NCBI GenBank assembly: GCA_020434605.1
Contig: JAGRAL010000200.1
Location: 1-6,927 of the forward strand
Source of the DNA: Bdellovibrionales bacterium
GTDB taxonomy: Bacteria > Bdellovibrionota > Bdellovibrionia > Bdellovibrionales > UBA840
Direction of reading: 5' to 3'
DNA: 6,927 bases
In this document: positions 1-5,857 of the stretch, in pieces
Layout: every line of letters starts with the position of its first letter
How positions within the stretch are numbered: the first letter of the stretch is position 1
Notes under the pieces: generated by a model
Database searches by the model: none
What the model saw: the letters and a program-made list of their open reading frames with translations, nothing else
Told to the model about the DNA's origin: nothing
Program-made: the position numbers and the translations under genes

Positions 1-71
1 GCTTTTTTAGCAGCTTTTTTCTTAGTAGTTTTCTTAGCAGCTTTCTTTTTTGTTGCTTTTTTCTTTGCCAT
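1..71 (-). CDS. Lys/Ala-rich histone H1-like protein, N-terminal fragment (3' end outside window)
   Basis: The first 23 residues are visible and then the window ends. After the start Met they consist only of Lys, Ala and Thr (MAKKKATKKKAAKK, then TTKKKAAKK). This composition is typical of bacterial H1-like basic proteins that bind DNA without sequence specificity and help compact the nucleoid, and of basic tails attached to other domains. The ATG is preceded by a good AGGAG ribosome binding site (complement of 79-83), which supports the start. The gene is divergent from the Tad-like cluster. Because only the tail is seen, the rest could be a pure Lys/Ala protein or a folded domain with this N-terminal extension. 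Sureness that it is a gene is high; the function is an inference from composition. Confidence 0.75.
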   Translation of the reverse strand, partial: MAKKKATKKKAAKKTTKKKAAKK

Positions 72-99
72 TTTCTCTCTCCTTAGGATGAGTGGTTTA

Positions 100-114
100 A
101 CATCTTAATGATGT
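100..114. promoter_or_regulatory. Inverted repeat in the divergent intergenic region (possible operator)
   Basis: ACATC and GATGT are perfect 5-bp arms separated by TTAAT, centred at 107 between the two divergent genes. The right arm overlaps the weak -35-like element proposed for the plus-strand cluster, so a dimeric regulator bound here could affect either direction. Arms of 5 bp can occur by chance in AT-rich DNA, so this is only a candidate. Confidence 0.25.
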
Positions 115-141
115 ACTTCTACTTTAAGATTTCCCTATAAC
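112..141 (+). promoter_or_regulatory. Possible promoter of the Tad-like/kinase cluster
   Basis: A -10-like TATAAC (136-141, five of six consensus bases) lies 18 bp downstream of a weak -35-like TGTACT (112-117, three of six). It sits about 40-60 bp before the candidate starts of the first plus-strand gene, and no gene precedes that one on this strand, so a promoter is needed somewhere here. The -35 match is poor. Confidence 0.3.
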
Positions 142-182
142 TATCGGTTCGTCAATAAAAAGATTTAGCAAATGCACGTTTT

Positions 183-935
183 TTGCAAAAACAATTGCTG
201 ATGACATCATTTCACATTGTTTTTGTGTTCATTTATTTCGTGTCCGCATTTATTTTTGTAAATCGAATTACTAAAAAGTGTGTTGTGAACACAACACATC
301 TGCAACATTTTACGTTGTTCGCGGTTGTTTCAAGTGGTTTTTTGCATCGATATTGGTCGATTGCAGCACTTAGTGTTGCATTTACACCACTTTCGATCGC
401 AGTTTTTCTTAATTTTTGGAAAAAACAAAGGCAAAAGCAGCTTGAAGACCAACACTTCTTATTGTTTATCGAGAAAATCATACTTAAAATGCAAAATGGA
501 AATTCATTTAGGTCATCAATCATCGAAATTAGTGATGAAAGTGATGCTTTTGTGCAACAGAACAAGTCATTACTACTCTACTTTGTGTCATTTTCGACAC
601 AAAATCGATTCGAAGGTACTAAAAAACAAGTTTTACGCTTCGAAGAACTACTTTCGATAGATAAAAAACCACATCAAGCACTCACTCAACTCAAACTTCT
701 ACAAAGAAGCTTGCGACTACAAATATTTTTTCGACGTAAGTCCGGACAAGTTTCATTTCAAGCTAGGTTTCAATCTTATTTTGTAGTTGGCATCTATTTT
801 GTAATACTTTTTTTACAGATAAGAGTTTTAAGTGTTCAAGCTGTTAAAATGTATTTTCTGATCTCCTTTCCATTGATACTGGCGGGCTTTTGTCTAACGC
901 AATTTTTAGGAAAAAAAATAAAATGGAAGTTATAG
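183..935 (+). CDS. TadB-like inner-membrane platform protein (type II secretion F family)
   Basis: Probable inner-membrane protein of the Tad/Flp pilus platform type, which in complete systems couples the TadA ATPase to pilus assembly. The 250 residues show two N-terminal hydrophobic segments (about 10-27 and 57-79), a basic turn, a cytoplasmic helical region (about 85-195) and two C-terminal membrane segments (about 198-213 and 222-242). This is the usual TadB topology, though shorter than the typical 300 or so residues. The region around 150-195, ending in basic RSLRLQIFFRRKSGQ before the third membrane helix, resembles the end of the T2SF domain. The start is uncertain: TTG 183, TTG 195 and ATG 201 are all in frame and none has a clear Shine-Dalgarno; ATG 201 is plausible. 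The 3' end overlaps the next gene by 13 bp. Family assignment rests on topology and weak motif likeness, not on a diagnostic residue. Confidence 0.6.
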   Translation: MQKQLLMTSFHIVFVFIYFVSAFIFVNRITKKCVVNTTHLQHFTLFAVVSSGFLHRYWSIAALSVAFTPLSIAVFLNFWKKQRQKQLEDQHFLLFIEKIILKMQNGNSFRSSIIEISDESDAFVQQNKSLLLYFVSFSTQNRFEGTKKQVLRFEELLSIDKKPHQALTQLKLLQRSLRLQIFFRRKSGQVSFQARFQSYFVVGIYFVILFLQIRVLSVQAVKMYFLISFPLILAGFCLTQFLGKKIKWKL

Positions 936-1351
936 CATCACCACTACACTTTATAACATATTTATTGAGGGCCCTAGAAACCTCACAATCTTTAGAAAAC
1001 ACAATAAGGACGTACCTACAAAATGAAAATAACGACATTTGTCCACAGTTAAAAGTTTTTTATAGCAAGTGGCAGAGTAAGAGTTTGGATAAGTTAGATT
1101 TTATTTCTTCAGATAAACACTACCGACGTGCCATTTTTGATATTTTGGTGATGGGATTAAGTGGAAAGACCATCTACCCAATGCTTAAGGCGCTAGAGGA
1201 AGAGATTATCATTGCTTGCGAACAAGAAATTCATACGCAAGCTGCGAAGTTACCATTTTTATTACTAATGCCTCTTCTCTTGTTGCAGACGCCAGCATTT
1301 CTTTTTTTGCTTTTTGGACCAATATTGCAGCAACTAAAGGAGGCATTTTGA
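923..1351 (+). CDS. Short TadC-like protein: one T2SF domain with a C-terminal membrane helix
   Basis: A 142-residue protein resembling the C-terminal half of TadC. Residues 8-100 form the helical T2SF-like region, including GLSGKTIYPMLKALEEE, where these proteins usually carry the second half of the helical bundle. The end, KLPFLLLMPLLLLQTPAFLF and then LLFGP (109-133), closely follows the classic TadB/TadC ending in which K-L-P is followed by a Pro-containing membrane helix and a terminal G-P. Usual TadC proteins have about 300 residues with N-terminal membrane helices; those are absent, so this is a reduced form. I place the start at ATG 923, which has an AGGA at 908-911, rather than at TTG 890, which has no site. 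It overlaps the preceding gene by 13 bp and the following one by 4 bp, so translation is probably coupled. It may pair with the TadB-like protein in a hetero-oligomeric platform (inference). Confidence 0.65.
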   Translation: MEVIASPLHFITYLLRALETSQSLENTIRTYLQNENNDICPQLKVFYSKWQSKSLDKLDFISSDKHYRRAIFDILVMGLSGKTIYPMLKALEEEIIIACEQEIHTQAAKLPFLLLMPLLLLQTPAFLFLLFGPILQQLKEAF

Positions 1352-1731
1352 TTTTGTCTATTATATATATGGCAATTAGCGTGGGTTTTTCATGGCAAAC
1401 AGAAGTCTTGCTACATATTAAAAATCAAAAACAGATGCAAACATATTTGCAAATCAAAAGCCTTAGTGACCAGTGCGAGGAGGTGAGTGAATACTTCTTT
1501 TATCCTAATATATGTGAAGATTTGCGGCAGCGGCTAAAAAATGAGGGCTATATAAGTGAAACTGAATTTGACCTGTATAAAATTAACTACGAAAAGCGTT
1601 GCGCCGAAAAAGTTGCGGCCTACAATCACCTTGAGAAACTATTAAAACTGGAAGCCCACATTGCTGCACATACAGATTGTAAGATGAGGGTACAAAATAG
1701 AATAAAGGATCTCTTGTATGTAGAACAGTAA
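1348..1731 (+). CDS. Small unknown protein with a hydrophobic N-terminus and four cysteines
   Basis: Not recognised. The proposed start is TTG 1348, which overlaps the TGA of the preceding gene as TTGA. A strong AGGAGG at 1338-1343 lies 4 nt before it; the in-frame TTG at 1354, 10 nt from that site, is an equally good start. The frame stays open upstream, but that part lies inside the TadC-like gene and is a shadow. The 127-residue product has a short hydrophobic N-terminus (residues 2-14), then a charged, mostly helical body with four Cys at about 43, 56, 85 and 111. The even number of Cys and the N-terminus suggest an exported or membrane-tethered protein with disulfides, but no basic n-region is visible, so export is uncertain. 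It does not look like a Flp pilin or a TadE/F pseudopilin. Its position within the overlapping cluster suggests it serves the platform. Confidence 0.65.
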   Translation: MILSIIYMAISVGFSWQTEVLLHIKNQKQMQTYLQIKSLSDQCEEVSEYFFYPNICEDLRQRLKNEGYISETEFDLYKINYEKRCAEKVAAYNHLEKLLKLEAHIAAHTDCKMRVQNRIKDLLYVEQ

Positions 1732-1764
1732 AATTGGCACATATCTTGTTATTACCAGTACCCA

Positions 1765-2760
1765 ATGGGAAAAATAAGTGGTGAATCGTACCAATATGAA
1801 TTGCTAGACTACTTGGGAGAGGGCGGAAGTGGTCGTGTTTACAAAGCTTTTCGCTATTCCCTTCATGGTTTAAATAAAGAGGTAGTGGCATTAAAGTTTC
1901 TTAAAACAGAGAAAAGTATCCAAGAACTAATAGAAGAATACTCTGTGATTAAAAACTTACGATCAAAATATGTACTTAAAGTCTACGGAGTGGAGCGTAT
2001 CAACCAAGAACCTACGCTGGTGATGGAATATATAGATGGTCTTACTTGGCGGCAGTTATTTTTTAGAAACATCAAAGAAGAGGACAAATCCTATCTTTTG
2101 TCACAGTTAAACCAAGCTGTGCAAAGCCTTAATGATGAAATTAGCTTTCATGGGGATATTTCGCCTTCGAATATCATGATTAGTTGCGATGGTGATTTAA
2201 GGTTGATTGATTTTGGAAATCATTACTCTGACAATCGAACCCGGTATATCACACCTGAATTTGTCCCAGACGATGTGTTAAATGGATCACACTACGGGGC
2301 GATGACAGATATGCAGTCTGTATTGAAGATCAAAGATAAGTATAATATTGATGAAATAGACTTTAACGCATCAGAAAGTAAAAAAAATCTTCAAAAGTTC
2401 GTGCGGATTGCAGTATCAGACAAAACAATTGCTCTACATAATAAACCGGTCAGCAAAGCATCTCTTAAAGCCTCTATTTCTGCCGCTATTTTTAGTGTTT
2501 TTATGCTATTGTTTATTCCTACGCAGGCAATGCCACCGGCAAGGGCATTTTTAAATAAAGCCACACGCCTCTCTATAGTCTCCACGAAATGGAAAAAAAT
2601 AAAAATTAACGGTAAAGAATTTGGCTTTACTCCTGTCAACACAAGCATAAGTACAGATAAAATCACGATTGAATGGGAGGGGAGCGAAAAAAGTGGCCGC
2701 TTTGTTAAACAAAACCAGGGCGGGATTCTGCGCATTGGGGATAAGGATTTTGAGCCCTAA
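1765..2760 (+). CDS. Membrane-anchored Ser/Thr protein kinase with C-terminal PEGA-like domain
   Basis: Hanks-type kinase of 331 residues, predicted to phosphorylate Ser/Thr on cytoplasmic proteins. Visible motifs are the glycine loop G18-E-G20-G-S-G23, VALK with Lys44, a likely helix-C Glu58, the hinge MEYIDG (87-92), the catalytic loop H129-G-D131-ISPS-N136, D149-F-G151, T163-P-E and a helix-F-like T181-D182-MQS. The usual Arg of HRD is Gly and the usual Lys two after the Asp is Ser, so it is a non-RD kinase that may not need activation-loop phosphorylation. The C-lobe is short, ending near residue 225. A membrane helix follows (about 236-252), preceded by lysines, which places the kinase inside. 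Residues about 267-329 resemble a PEGA domain: a Trp-containing strand, then INGKEFGFTP, then alternating strands. The only in-frame start after the preceding stop is ATG 1765, and it lacks a Shine-Dalgarno. It follows the small gene by 33 bp and is probably in the same operon. Confidence 0.88.
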   Translation: MGKISGESYQYELLDYLGEGGSGRVYKAFRYSLHGLNKEVVALKFLKTEKSIQELIEEYSVIKNLRSKYVLKVYGVERINQEPTLVMEYIDGLTWRQLFFRNIKEEDKSYLLSQLNQAVQSLNDEISFHGDISPSNIMISCDGDLRLIDFGNHYSDNRTRYITPEFVPDDVLNGSHYGAMTDMQSVLKIKDKYNIDEIDFNASESKKNLQKFVRIAVSDKTIALHNKPVSKASLKASISAAIFSVFMLLFIPTQAMPPARAFLNKATRLSIVSTKWKKIKINGKEFGFTPVNTSISTDKITIEWEGSEKSGRFVKQNQGGILRIGDKDFEP

Positions 2761-2768
2761 CGCCTTGC

Positions 2769-2792
2769 AAAAGTTAGGTTTACAAACTTTTT
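2769..2792 (+). terminator. Weak possible terminator after the kinase gene
   Basis: AAAAGTT (2769-2775) and AACTTTT (2785-2791) form a 7-bp AT-rich stem with a 9-nt loop, ending in a run of five T. It begins 9 bp after the kinase stop, a suitable place. The stem holds only one G-C pair, so termination would be inefficient and some read-through into the cysteine genes is possible. Confidence 0.3.
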
Positions 2793-2855
2793 AGTTTCTA
2801 CTTCGAATGTCTTGGTTTAGTTTGCCTCTGTAGTTATTAGGCTGGGAGGAAGATC

Positions 2856-3830
2856 ATGCAAATCCAAAAAAACGTTTTAGAGCTCATTGGAAAAACGCCA
2901 ATGATTCAATTGGATAGATGCTTACCTAAAACAAAGCATTCGATTTTTGGCAAAGCCGAATTTTTAAATCCAGGTGGAAGTGTGAAAGATCGTATCGCTC
3001 TTAGAATTATCGAAAGCGCAGAAAAACGTGGTGATCTGACTGCTGGTGGTACAATCATTGAGGCGACTTCAGGAAACACAGGCCTTGGTCTTTGTATGGT
3101 GGCAGCGATTAAGGGATACAAATCAATTATTGTAATGCCAGACAAGATGAGTAAAGAAAAAATTGATACTCTAAAAGCCTATGGTGCAAAAGTTATACTT
3201 ACACCGTCAGGAGTAGAGGCTACGGACCCAAGGTCACATTACTCGGTGGCAAAAAAATTATCACAAGAAACTCCCAATTCGTATTATGCCAATCAGTTTC
3301 ATAATGAAGACAATATGCAAACACACTATGAGACCACAGGACCTGAAATATGGGAACAAATGGGTGGCAAAATTGATTGCCTTGTAAATGGTGCTGGTAC
3401 TGGCGGAACCATCTCTGGGATTGGCAAGTTTTTAAAAGAGAAAAACCCAGATATAAAAATTATTTTAGCAGATCCCATCGGCAGTATCTTACATGACTTG
3501 TATAAGTATAATGAGATAAAGACTCCGCCAGCTCCCTATTTAATAGAGGGAATCGGGGAGGATATGCTTCCAGGAAATATGAAGTTTAAATATGTGGATG
3601 ATGTCATTCAGTTTAATGATAAAGAAGCTATGCAGATGTGCAGAAATATTGTTAGAAACGAAGGGCTTTTTATTGGTCCATCCTCTGCGGCAACAGTAGT
3701 TTGCGCTTTAAAGTGGGCAGAGAAACAAACTGAACCAAAGCGTATAGTTACATTTTTATGTGACAATGGTGATAGATATTTAAGTAAAGTGTTTAATGAT
3801 GATTGGATGAAGGCTAACCATCTATTATAG
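2856..3830 (+). CDS. Cystathionine beta-synthase, catalytic core only
   Basis: PLP enzyme of the fold type II beta family that condenses serine with homocysteine to give cystathionine, in the cytoplasm. The 324 residues show the PLP Schiff-base Lys44 in GGSVKDR, the substrate loop T71-S-G-N-T-G76, the phosphate-binding loop GAGTGGT (179-185) and the pyridine-contacting Ser in GPSSAA (near 276). Cystathionine synthase rather than O-acetylserine sulfhydrylase is favoured by the MPDKMSKEK segment (94-102) and by EGIGEDMLP (231-239), which match known CBS enzymes at sites where CysK/CysM differ. It ends near residue 324 without the C-terminal tandem CBS (Bateman) domains of animal enzymes, as is common in bacteria. 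The start has a strong GGGAGGA at 2844-2850. A gamma-lyase gene follows 8 bp later, which independently supports the call. An O-acetylserine or O-phosphoserine sulfhydrylase remains a lesser alternative. Confidence 0.88.
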   Translation: MQIQKNVLELIGKTPMIQLDRCLPKTKHSIFGKAEFLNPGGSVKDRIALRIIESAEKRGDLTAGGTIIEATSGNTGLGLCMVAAIKGYKSIIVMPDKMSKEKIDTLKAYGAKVILTPSGVEATDPRSHYSVAKKLSQETPNSYYANQFHNEDNMQTHYETTGPEIWEQMGGKIDCLVNGAGTGGTISGIGKFLKEKNPDIKIILADPIGSILHDLYKYNEIKTPPAPYLIEGIGEDMLPGNMKFKYVDDVIQFNDKEAMQMCRNIVRNEGLFIGPSSAATVVCALKWAEKQTEPKRIVTFLCDNGDRYLSKVFNDDWMKANHLL

Positions 3831-3838
3831 AGGTACAT

Positions 3839-4987
3839 ATGAAAAAAGAACTTGGATTTGAAACTCGCGCAATACATGCAGGACAAAAACCAGATGAAAC
3901 TACTGGCGCAATTATGACGCCACTGTATCTATCGTCCACATACGTACAAGCTTCGCCCGGCGTACACAAAGGCTACGAATACTCTAGAACAAGTAATCCA
4001 ACACGAAAAGCATACGAAGACTGTCTTGCATCTCTTGAAGAAGGACGTTTTGGGTTTGCTTTTGCATCTGGTTGTGCAGCGACAACTACGATTGCACATT
4101 TGTGTAAGGCTGGAGACCACATCTTACTATCTGACGATTTATATGGTGGAAGCTTTAGGTTATTTACAAAAGTCATTCAAAACAACGGAATTGACATCGG
4201 CCTAGTGAATTTAAGTGATTTAGAGGCAACCAAGAAAGCAATTAAGCCAAACACCAAAATGATTTGGATTGAATCTCCTACAAACCCAATGATGAAGTTG
4301 GTTGATATCAAAAAGGTTTGTGATTTAGCTAAATCCAAAAATATTATTAGTGTTGTGGACAATACGTTTATGTCCCCATACTTTCAAAAACCTCTTACAT
4401 TAGGCGCTGATATAGTTGTTCACTCTACAACTAAATTTGTAAATGGCCACTCGGATGTGGTGGGCGGTGCTATGGTGACGGACCGTGAAGACATAGCAGA
4501 GAGAATTCAGTTTTTGACAAACTCAATGGGTGGCATTCAAGCTACGTTTGATTCTTTTTTATGTATGAGAAGCTTAAAAACTTTGGCTATACGCATGCGT
4601 GCACATCAAGAAAACACGATGGCAATTGCAGAGTACTTAGAAAAGCATCCAAAGGTAGAAAAAGTAATTTACCCAGGCTTAAAATCGCATCCTCAGTATG
4701 ATTTAGCTAAAGAGCAGATGTCTGGGTTTGGTGGAGTGTTGAGCTTTTATCTAAAGGGCGGTTTGGCAGAATCAAAAACTTTTTTAGAAAAAGTAAAACT
4801 ATTTTCACTAGCTGAGAGTTTGGGTGGGGTAGAGTCACTGATCGAGCATCCTGCGATTATGACTCACGCAAGCGTTCCTGCTGAACAAAGAAAAGAGCTA
4901 GGGATTGCTGACAACTTTATACGTATCAGTGTTGGCATTGAAACTATATCAGATCTAATTAAAGATTTAGAACAGGCGCTAGCGTAA
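3839..4987 (+). CDS. Cystathionine gamma-lyase (Cys/Met metabolism PLP enzyme)
   Basis: Fold type I PLP enzyme that splits cystathionine into cysteine, 2-oxobutyrate and ammonia, completing reverse transsulfuration with the preceding gene. At 382 residues it has the family's full length. Seen are the phosphate-binding YSRTSNPT (48-55), the PLP-stacking Tyr102 in LYGG, D174 in VVDNTF which contacts the ring nitrogen, the Schiff-base Lys199 in HSTTKFVNGHSD, and a C-terminal SLGGVESLIEHPAIMTHAS block (327-345). In that block, Glu332 lies where gamma-lyases carry an active-site Glu. The SMGGIQATFDSFLCMRSLKT region also reads like gamma-lyases. Cystathionine gamma-synthase and other gamma-family members share most motifs, so the call leans on these details and on the adjacent beta-synthase. 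A short AGAGG (3829-3833), overlapping the previous stop, precedes the ATG and suggests coupled translation. Confidence 0.88.
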   Translation: MKKELGFETRAIHAGQKPDETTGAIMTPLYLSSTYVQASPGVHKGYEYSRTSNPTRKAYEDCLASLEEGRFGFAFASGCAATTTIAHLCKAGDHILLSDDLYGGSFRLFTKVIQNNGIDIGLVNLSDLEATKKAIKPNTKMIWIESPTNPMMKLVDIKKVCDLAKSKNIISVVDNTFMSPYFQKPLTLGADIVVHSTTKFVNGHSDVVGGAMVTDREDIAERIQFLTNSMGGIQATFDSFLCMRSLKTLAIRMRAHQENTMAIAEYLEKHPKVEKVIYPGLKSHPQYDLAKEQMSGFGGVLSFYLKGGLAESKTFLEKVKLFSLAESLGGVESLIEHPAIMTHASVPAEQRKELGIADNFIRISVGIETISDLIKDLEQALA

Positions 4988-5009
4988 TCAGTATCTAACT
5001 AGAGGACCT

Positions 5010-5612
5010 TTATTTTTCTTTATGGGTAAAATATTGGTCCACATTGTCTTTAGTCATAAATAAACTAAACGGCTCAAAAGAATCGTCTTTAATAAAACGG
5101 CCACTTTCTAAGTGGTACTTTTCTTCGATGCGCATCTCATAGTCGTTGTACACATCTAGCTTATCCGCCTCAACGATGTAAGCCTCTTTTCCATCTCTAG
5201 AAAGTGAAAGAAAGCGGGAGGAGTCACTATAATCTCCAGGGAAGAATTTTTTAGGTGATATTTCTTTTATTTTGCAAGCATCGTTAACCACATACCATTT
5301 AATAGTTTGTTCACAAGCAGGGCCACAACTGTAATCAATCCACCCAAGAATATTATATTTTCCTCTTTTATATAGATGTATGGTTGAATAACCTTGTCGG
5401 CTAGAGCCGTTCACCACACTTCCCAAACGTATAAAATTATTTTCAGTAACCTCTAGAGGAGTGTCTTCATATTTAAAACACGCAAAAAACTCAGTGATTT
5501 TTGCTTTTTTAGCACCAAGTTTTGAAGAACCGGTGCCCTTTGAGGACTCAGTTTCAGGGGTGGTGCAGCCAACAAAAAAGACCAAAAGCAGACAGATGCG
5601 GACTAGATTCAT
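5010..5612 (-). CDS. Predicted lipoprotein of unknown function
   Basis: Not recognised. The 200-residue product begins with a lipoprotein signal peptide: MNLVRIC, a hydrophobic stretch and the lipobox-like F13-V-G-C16, with Cys16 the predicted lipidation site. Phe at -3 is less common than Leu but acceptable. A low-complexity Ser/Gly/Lys linker (about 17-38) follows, then a globular region with repeated beta-strand-like stretches and four further Cys at about 45, 96, 100 and 113; the SCGPAC pair at 95-100 is the most motif-like element. It would sit in the periplasm, anchored to the inner or outer membrane; residue 17 is Thr, not Asp, so outer-membrane sorting is the default expectation. ATG 5612 has a GAGG (complement of 5623-5626) 10 nt upstream. 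It converges on the gamma-lyase gene, 22 bp away, with no obvious terminator between them. Confidence 0.8.
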   Translation of the reverse strand: MNLVRICLLLVFFVGCTTPETESSKGTGSSKLGAKKAKITEFFACFKYEDTPLEVTENNFIRLGSVVNGSSRQGYSTIHLYKRGKYNILGWIDYSCGPACEQTIKWYVVNDACKIKEISPKKFFPGDYSDSSRFLSLSRDGKEAYIVEADKLDVYNDYEMRIEEKYHLESGRFIKDDSFEPFSLFMTKDNVDQYFTHKEK

Positions 5613-5725
5613 AGATGTAAAACCTCATAAATGATACGTAGTTCTATGCTATGATGTTCTTATGGTAAAATCTAATATAAATTTGCCCACACATGCACAC
5701 AAAACGATCAGCGGGGAAATTGCTT

Positions 5726-5755
5726 TTGACAGGAGCCCTATTTGAAGGCTACTTA
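5726..5755 (+). promoter_or_regulatory. Possible tRNA-Phe promoter
   Basis: A perfect -35 TTGACA (5726-5731) lies 18 bp before a poor -10-like TACTTA (5750-5755), and the tRNA begins 17 bp further on. The -35 and its position are convincing; the -10 is weak, so the exact pairing is uncertain. The rest of the 5613-5772 gap shows no gene. Confidence 0.4.
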
Positions 5756-5772
5756 GTACCTTCTCTGAAAGT

Positions 5773-5848
<76 letters not shown>

Positions 5849-5856
5849 CTTTTTTT
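5849..5856 (+). terminator. T-run after tRNA-Phe, possible transcript end
   Basis: A run of seven T (5850-5856) follows the encoded CCA almost directly. There is no separate hairpin; only the tRNA's own stems precede it, so this is a non-canonical candidate. The minus-strand Cys-repeat gene ends 2 bp later, so the two transcripts converge here. Confidence 0.25.
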
Positions 5857-5857
5857 G

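Noticed and set aside
127..155. Minus-strand promoter for the H1-like gene based on TTGACG (complement of 150-155)
   Set aside because: The -35-like box is good, but no acceptable -10 lies 16-18 bp downstream.
233..565. Minus-strand open frame of 110 codons
   Set aside because: It is antisense to the TadB-like gene, Cys/Ser-rich without a recognisable domain, and has no supported start.
1216..1347. Upstream extension of the small four-Cys gene to ATG 1216
   Set aside because: This part lies wholly within the TadC-like gene, whose frame encodes the recognisable K-L-P...G-P membrane ending. The strong AGGAGG just before 1348 marks the real start.
2391..2735. Minus-strand open frame of 114 codons
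   Set aside because: It is antisense to the kinase's membrane and PEGA-like region, whose plus-strand frame carries clear domain features.
2812..2840. Promoter TTGGTT-17-TATTAG before the beta-synthase gene
   Set aside because: Transcription would begin near 2847, inside the ribosome binding site at 2844-2850, leaving no usable leader; the matches are also weak.
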